Source: GCA-003244245 sp050699975
Lineage (GTDB): Bacteria; Actinomycetota; Actinomycetes; Mycobacteriales; Pseudonocardiaceae
Reading direction: 5' to 3'
NCBI GenBank assembly: GCA_050699975.1
Contig: JBOHGH010000005.1
Span: 15,551-79,550 of the forward strand
Length of the DNA stretch: 64,000 bases
The notes below the pieces were generated by a model. It was given only the letters and a program-made list of their open reading frames with translations. It had not been told where the DNA came from and ran no database searches. Made by a program: the position numbers and the translations under genes. Shown here in pieces: positions 59,224 to 64,000 of the stretch. Numbering within the stretch: position 1 is the stretch's first letter; each line of letters opens with the position of its first letter.

Positions 59224-60981
59224 TCAGCCGGCTGCGCGGAAGCCCCACTCCGCGACGTTGTAGGGCGGCCCGTCCAGCGACGAGTTGTTGCGGACGTTCG
59301 CGATGTTGTCATACAGCGCGATGAACGTCGGTTTCTGGTAAAGCGGAAGCACGTAGGCGTCCTTGGTCAGCAGCCGGTCCGCCTGGTTGAGCATCTCCTT
59401 GGCCAGCGCCTCGTCCGTCTGGCTCATCGCTGCGGCGATCAGGCGGTCGACGTTCGGGTTGCTGTAGTTGCCGAAGTTGCTTCCCTGTCCAGTGACCCAG
59501 AGCTGCATCGCGTTGGCGTAGGGGAAGGGAGAGGCAACCCAGCTGTAGACCGCGATGTCGAAGTCCCTCTTACTCAGCGTGCCACCGAGGTCGTCGGTCG
59601 GCACCACCTGCACGGTGATGCCCAGGGGCTTCATCTGCTGAGCGAACAGCTCGCACTCGGCCTGGCGGATCTGGTTACCGACGGTGTAGCGAATCCGCAT
59701 CGGCGGCACCGGCCGCCTGAACGGTGTCCGGAGCTGATCACCTTCGATCTTGTAGCCGGCCGCGGCGAGGATCTCTTTGGCGCGTGCCACGTTGCCGGCA
59801 CCCTGACCGGACTCGCTGACCACGTCCTCGTAACCGCTCTCCTGGGGCACGAAGTTGTGACTGTTCAGCGGTTGGACCTTATCGGTGAACTGGCCCACGG
59901 TCTTGTCGATGATGGCCTGCCGATCGACCGCGGTGAACATGGCTGTGCGCAGTGCCGGGTCGGCCAGGTACCTGTTGCTCAGGTTGAGATCGAAGTGCTC
60001 CCAGCTCAGTCCGAGCCCGATGAAGGAAGAGACGCCAGGAATGGTGCGCACCTGCTGCACCAGGTCGACCTGCGGCTGCGGATAGATGACCTGGACCTCC
60101 CGGTTCTGCAGCGCCGTCGGTTCCTGCGCCGCATCGGTGATGATCCGGTAGATCAGCCGGTCGAGCTTCGGGCGCTTCCCGTACCACTTGGGGTTGGGCA
60201 CCAGGGTGACGGATTCCTTGTTCCTGAAGTCGTCGATCAGAAAGGGTCCACCGGAGTAGTTCGGCACCGTGGTGCCGAACCAGGTGAATGACGAGGCCAG
60301 CCCCTGCGGAGTATTGATGTCCCCATGCTGCGCGGCGATGTGAGCCGGGTAGAGCGGTGAGCCGCTCCCCCAGATCTGCTTCCAGTCGGTGAACGGCTTG
60401 GACAGCGTCGCTGTCACCGTCTTGCCGTTGTCCGAGCCGACGACCGATTTAACCTGATCGAAGCCGGCGGTAGTGGCTGGAGTGCAGTTCGGGCAGTCCC
60501 GCCCGTTCTGGACCTTCCAGTTGTAGACGAAGTCATCCGCGGTGATCGGTGTCCCGTCCGACCACACCGCGTTAGCCTTGATCTTGTAGACGATAGTCTG
60601 CGATTTGGTGTTGGTCACCTTGGCCGACTCGAGCAGATCATTGTTCATCGTCACCGTGAGGTCCGGGCGGGTGATGAACGTGGGGGGCAGCAGTCCCTTG
60701 AGTACCCAGGCGGTCTCGAGCACGTTGCCCTGGCTGGACAGCAGGTTCCAGTTCGCGATGTTCTTTTCGATCACGTAAGTGAGCTGGCCACCCTGCTGCA
60801 CCTTGCCGCGCTCGGCGGCGTTGCAGGTGTTCGGGTTCGATTCGCAGGCGGCGAACGCTGACCCGGTCTGGCGCTGACCGTCACCGGCACCACCGCCACC
60901 ACCGCAGGCCGCAAGCACCACGATGGCACTCGCCACGAGCGCGCCTACGCGCAGTATCCCTGATCGCCTCATGGACCCCAT
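59224..60981 (-). CDS. Peptide ABC importer substrate-binding lipoprotein (DppA type)
   Basis: 585 residues. Lipobox LAAC gives a lipid-anchored, surface-exposed protein. SBP family 5 fold: QTIVYKIKANAVWSDGTPITADDFVYNWK, FDLNLSNRYLADPALRTAMFTAVDRQ and a C-terminal YVLPLYQKPTFIALY. An inner start (ATG 60972) is possible. Probably binds di- or oligopeptides, though SBP5 proteins also bind nickel or sugars. Divergent from the second importer. Confidence 0.93.
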   Translation of the reverse strand: MGSMRRSGILRVGALVASAIVVLAACGGGGGAGDGQRQTGSAFAACESNPNTCNAAERGKVQQGGQLTYVIEKNIANWNLLSSQGNVLETAWVLKGLLPPTFITRPDLTVTMNNDLLESAKVTNTKSQTIVYKIKANAVWSDGTPITADDFVYNWKVQNGRDCPNCTPATTAGFDQVKSVVGSDNGKTVTATLSKPFTDWKQIWGSGSPLYPAHIAAQHGDINTPQGLASSFTWFGTTVPNYSGGPFLIDDFRNKESVTLVPNPKWYGKRPKLDRLIYRIITDAAQEPTALQNREVQVIYPQPQVDLVQQVRTIPGVSSFIGLGLSWEHFDLNLSNRYLADPALRTAMFTAVDRQAIIDKTVGQFTDKVQPLNSHNFVPQESGYEDVVSESGQGAGNVARAKEILAAAGYKIEGDQLRTPFRRPVPPMRIRYTVGNQIRQAECELFAQQMKPLGITVQVVPTDDLGGTLSKRDFDIAVYSWVASPFPYANAMQLWVTGQGSNFGNYSNPNVDRLIAAAMSQTDEALAKEMLNQADRLLTKDAYVLPLYQKPTFIALYDNIANVRNNSSLDGPPYNVAEWGFRAAG

Positions 60982-61094
60982 GGATCGGTGACCCTACGCC
61001 CACCGCTTCCCGCGCTCCGTCATCGGATGACGCTCGCTACACGGGCCGCCGTAGTAGCGTGCGCGGACCTCTGACGTGAAACGATGGGCTCGCG

Positions 61095-62069
61095 ATGACC
61101 GGTTTTCTGGCACGTCGGCTGGCCAACTACGTGCTGCTGTGCCTGGCCGCGACGTTCCTGGCATTCGCCCTGGCGTCGATGACCTTCTCCCCGCTCGGCC
61201 AGCTACAGGGACGCAGCCCGCCACCGCCCGCATCGGTGATCGAGGCCAAGCGGGCGGAGCTACGGCTCGACGAGCCCGTTCCGGCCCGGTTTGCGGCCTG
61301 GATGGGCGATGTGGTGCAGGGTGACTTCGGTTCGACGATCACCGGACAACCCATCACCGACGAGCTCGGCCGCCGCATCGGCGTGAGCCTCCGGCTGTTC
61401 GCCCTGGGCACCGTGGTGGGCATCGCCGTCGGCGTACTGGTCGGCGTGGCCAGCGCGATCCGTCAGTACCGCCCCAGCGACTACGCGGTGACCTTGTTCT
61501 CCTTCCTGGTGCTGTCCACCCCGGTGTTCCTGATCGGCACGCTGCTGAAGTTCGGCGGCTTGCAGCTCAACGAGGCCGCGGGCACGACCGTGCTGTACTT
61601 CACCGGCGAGTTCTCCCCCGGCTTCCAGGGTGGCTGGTGGGCCGCTCTGGGTGACCGGCTGTCGCACCTGGTGCTGCCGACGCTGGCCATCGCATTGAGC
61701 CAGATCGCCTACTACAGCCGCTACCAGCGCAGCGCCATGCTCGACGTGCTGGGCAGCGACTTCCTGCGCACCGCGCAGGCCAAGGGGCTGACCCGGCGCA
61801 GGGCCCTGTTCAAGCACGGACTGCGCACCGCGCTGATCCCGATGGCCACCCTGTTCGCCTTCGGGATCGGGCTGCTGATCGTCGGTGGTGTCTTCACCGA
61901 GCGGATCTTCGGCTGGTACGGGATGGGGGACTGGTTCGTCTACGGCGTGCAGCAGAACGACACCAACATCGTCGCGACGGTGACGCTGTTCGTGGCGGTG
62001 CTGGTGCTGTTCTCGGGCTGGCTGTCCGATGTGCTGTACGCAGCGCTCGACCCGCGGATCAGAATCTGA
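61095..62069 (+). CDS. Second peptide ABC importer permease (DppB type)
   Basis: 324 residues. Six membrane helices, EAA loop SDFLRTAQAKGLTRRRALFKHGLRTALIP. No binding-protein gene precedes it in its own operon; the divergent SBP gene at 59224-60981 may serve both systems, or its own gene may lie past the window. Confidence 0.93.
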   Translation: MTGFLARRLANYVLLCLAATFLAFALASMTFSPLGQLQGRSPPPPASVIEAKRAELRLDEPVPARFAAWMGDVVQGDFGSTITGQPITDELGRRIGVSLRLFALGTVVGIAVGVLVGVASAIRQYRPSDYAVTLFSFLVLSTPVFLIGTLLKFGGLQLNEAAGTTVLYFTGEFSPGFQGGWWAALGDRLSHLVLPTLAIALSQIAYYSRYQRSAMLDVLGSDFLRTAQAKGLTRRRALFKHGLRTALIPMATLFAFGIGLLIVGGVFTERIFGWYGMGDWFVYGVQQNDTNIVATVTLFVAVLVLFSGWLSDVLYAALDPRIRI

Positions 62070-62082
62070 CAGGAGGTAGCCG

Positions 62083-63024
62083 GTGTCTGCGTCCATCGCC
62101 GATCCGCACAGCGCCACAGCCTTGCCCGGCGCCCCGGGCAAGGCCCCGGGAGAGGCCCTCACCGGGTCCTCGACCAGGGGCCGGCTGGTGGCGCGCCGCT
62201 TCCTGCGTCACCGGCTGGCGGTCTTCGGGCTGGCCTGCGTGCTGCTGCTGTATGCGTTGGCGTTCCTGGGCCCGCTGCTCACCCCGTGGAGTTACGCCGA
62301 GCAGGACCCCAACGCCTACCTGCAGCCCCCGTCGGCGCAGCACTGGTTCGGCACCACCCAGATCGGCGAAGACGTGTTCGCCCAGACCCTGCGCGGCTTG
62401 CAGAAGTCGCTGACGATCGGGCTGCTGGTCGGGCTCATCTCCACCGCGCTCGCCGCGGTCGTGGGCGCCACCGCCGGATACTTCGGTGGGTGGGTGGACC
62501 GGGCCCTGATGTGGGTGGTGGACCTGCTCCTCGTGCTCCCCTCTTTCCTCATCATCGCAATCTTGTCCCCGTCGTTTCGGGGCGAGACGTGGCTGATCTT
62601 CGTCGTGCTGCTGGCCGCCTTCGCGTGGATGATCTCCGCACGGATCGTGCGAGGCATGACCCTGTCGCTGCGCGAGCGTGAGTTCGTCTTGGCCGCCCGC
62701 TTTATGGGGGTACCGCCATGGCGGATCATCGCGCGGCACATCGTGCCGAACATGGCCTCATTGCTGATCATCGACGCGACCATCACGGTCGGCGCCGCTA
62801 TCCTGCTGGAGACCGGGCTGAGCTACTTCGGCTTCGGGGTGCAACCGCCGGACGTCTCACTGGGCACGCTCATCGCGTCGGGCACCAACTCCGCACTGAC
62901 CTTCCCCTGGCTGTTCCTGTTCTCCGGGGGGCTGCTGGCGCTCACCGTACTGTCGGTGAACTTCGTCGGCGACGGGCTGCGGGATGCGCTCGACCCGAAC
63001 TCCCAGCGCGGAAACCGGAGGTAA
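62083..63024 (+). CDS. Second peptide ABC importer permease (DppC type)
   Basis: 313 residues from GTG 62083 (AGGAGG upstream). N-terminal extension typical of OppC-type (RRFLRHRLAVFGLACVLLLY), then membrane helices and EAA loop EREFVLAARFMGVPPWRIIARHIVPN. 13 bases after the DppB-type gene. Confidence 0.93.
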   Translation: MSASIADPHSATALPGAPGKAPGEALTGSSTRGRLVARRFLRHRLAVFGLACVLLLYALAFLGPLLTPWSYAEQDPNAYLQPPSAQHWFGTTQIGEDVFAQTLRGLQKSLTIGLLVGLISTALAAVVGATAGYFGGWVDRALMWVVDLLLVLPSFLIIAILSPSFRGETWLIFVVLLAAFAWMISARIVRGMTLSLREREFVLAARFMGVPPWRIIARHIVPNMASLLIIDATITVGAAILLETGLSYFGFGVQPPDVSLGTLIASGTNSALTFPWLFLFSGGLLALTVLSVNFVGDGLRDALDPNSQRGNRR

Positions 63025-63027
63025 CAC

Positions 63028-64000
63028 GTGGCTGCGTTGACTACGCCGGTACTGGAGGTAACCGACCTCGCGGTGTCGTTTCCCTCCGAGGAGGGTCGGG
63101 TCACCGCCGTGCGGGGACTGAGCTACCAGGTCACCGCGGGTGAAGCGCTCGGGATCGTGGGCGAGTCCGGCTCGGGCAAATCGGTGTCCTCGCTGGCTGT
63201 CATGGGCCTGCTTCCGCCGCAGGCCAAGGTCACTGGTTCGATCCGCTTCCAGGGCCGTGAGCTGCTGGGGCGCTCGGACTCCGAGCTGTCCCAGATCCGC
63301 GGCCGGCGCATCGCGATGATCTTCCAGGACCCGCTGTCGGCGCTGACGCCGGTGTACACCGTGGGTGACCAGGTGGCCGAGGCGCTGCTCGTGCACGGCA
63401 CGCTGTCGCGGCAGGCGGCCGCCGCCCGTGCCGTGGAGCTGCTCGACCTGGTCGGGATACCCGACGCCGCGCGGCGAGCCCAGGCGTTCCCGCATGAGTT
63501 CTCCGGCGGTATGCGGCAACGCGTGGTGATCGCGATGGCGATCGCCAACGACCCGGACCTGATCATCGCCGACGAGCCCACCACGGCGCTGGACGTCACG
63601 GTGCAGGCCCAGGTGCTGGCTGTGCTGGCCACCGCCCGGGAGGTCACCGGCGCGGGGATTGTGCTCATCACCCACGACCTCGGTGTGGTCGCCGGGTTCG
63701 CCGATCGGGTGCAGGTGATGTACGCGGGGCGCACCGTGGAGACCGGCCCGGTGGACGACATCTTCTACCGCCCCCGGATGCCGTACACGAGGGGACTACT
63801 CGGCTCCATCCCCCGGGTGGACACCGGGCCGCGCCTGCCACTGGTCCCGATCGAGGGCCAGCCCCCTTCGACGGTCGCGCTCCCGGCCGGTTGCCCGTTC
63901 GCCCCGCGGTGCCCCTTGGTGATCGACCACTGCCACACCACCGAGCCCACCCTGCTACCGCTCTCCGACCCCCACCAGGCCGCCTGCCACCGTCAGGATG
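63028..64000 (+). CDS. Second peptide ABC importer ATPase (DppD type), cut by window edge
   Basis: 324 codons visible from GTG 63028 with GGAGGT upstream. Walker A GESGSGKS, FQDPLSALTPVY, signature FSGGMRQRV, Walker B IIADEPTTALD, ITHDLGVV, and the C-terminal GCPFAPRCPL motif, so it is close to complete. The 3' end and probably a DppF-type ATPase lie outside the window. Confidence 0.95.
   Translation, partial: MAALTTPVLEVTDLAVSFPSEEGRVTAVRGLSYQVTAGEALGIVGESGSGKSVSSLAVMGLLPPQAKVTGSIRFQGRELLGRSDSELSQIRGRRIAMIFQDPLSALTPVYTVGDQVAEALLVHGTLSRQAAAARAVELLDLVGIPDAARRAQAFPHEFSGGMRQRVVIAMAIANDPDLIIADEPTTALDVTVQAQVLAVLATAREVTGAGIVLITHDLGVVAGFADRVQVMYAGRTVETGPVDDIFYRPRMPYTRGLLGSIPRVDTGPRLPLVPIEGQPPSTVALPAGCPFAPRCPLVIDHCHTTEPTLLPLSDPHQAACHRQD

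Noticed and set aside
61481..61690. Minus-strand frames inside the second permease genes
   Set aside because: High-GC shadows of the permease coding sequence.
1..64000. tRNA, rRNA, integrase, transposase or attachment sites
   Set aside because: None was recognised by eye; a covariance-model search would be needed to exclude small structured RNAs.

Overview
The window comes from a high-GC actinobacterium. Gene content and order point to the Pseudonocardiaceae/Mycobacteriales side of the phylum: a mycothiol gene (mshB), GpgS for methylglucose lipopolysaccharide, split DapD/DapE/DapC lysine genes, and four blocks that keep the order known from Mycobacterium tuberculosis. These are the DUF3107/ferritin-like/rhlE/Rv3212-like block, the mrp-tatB-htrA-rseA-sigE block, the glgC/glgA pair, and the DUF3117-tagI-gpgS-folP2-LOG-dapE-dapD block followed by dapC-fdxC and mshB. 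GTG starts and 4-bp ATGA/GTGA stop-start overlaps are common. No tRNA, rRNA, CRISPR array or intact insertion sequence was seen.

Layout. 1-2.9 kb: a sensor kinase cut by the window edge and an OmpR-type regulator, separated by an oppositely oriented beta-helix lipoprotein. 2.9-9.3 kb: DUF3107, ferritin-like protein, RhlE helicase, Rv3212-like protein, alpha/beta hydrolase, small membrane protein and an Fe-S RecB-type nuclease. 9.3-12.5 kb: PHP phosphoesterase, PH-domain protein, Nudix hydrolase and a bacterial serpin. 12.5-17.1 kb: an accessory patch with a broken DUF222/HNH gene, a GGCT-like protein, a membrane Ser/Thr kinase, vapBC and a stress protein. 17.2-24 kb: acyl-CoA dehydrogenase, a sulfur-type leader peptide before an SBP56/methanethiol oxidase gene, a gene broken by a 19-bp duplication, a soluble MgtE-like protein, DUF1003 and Mrp. 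24-28 kb: tatB, htrA, rseA, sigE (envelope stress) and an O-methyltransferase. 28-32.5 kb: FMN reductase and DoxX opposite a 1085-residue SARP/AfsR-type regulator. 32.5-34.1 kb: a gene-poor, AT-richer stretch and a second vapBC. 34-38.2 kb: methyltransferase, DUF998, glgC and glgA. 38.3-43.2 kb: a UDP-sulfoquinovose-synthase-like gene with GtrA, a large membrane-glycosyltransferase fusion and an epimerase. 43.3-55 kb: M17 peptidase and the housekeeping lysine/mycothiol/GpgS block. 55-64 kb: two divergent oligopeptide/dipeptide ABC importers, the second cut by the window edge.

The most unusual signal is a short repeat at three unrelated loci. Each 42-nt copy is a complete 13-codon mini-ORF (MTADVLRPAEAAL or a variant) with its own Shine-Dalgarno. 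Its stop codon overlaps the next start by ATGA or GTGA. It occurs once before the alpha/beta hydrolase, three times in tandem (38-bp period) behind the RecB-like gene, and once exactly between two Dpp ATPase genes, overlapping both. It looks like a portable translational coupler. Other points of note are a 138-bp nested palindrome filling the gpgS/divIVA-like gap, a 22-bp direct repeat before the SARP-type gene, the sulfur leader peptide, and a decayed gene resembling a lasso-peptide cyclase N-terminus.
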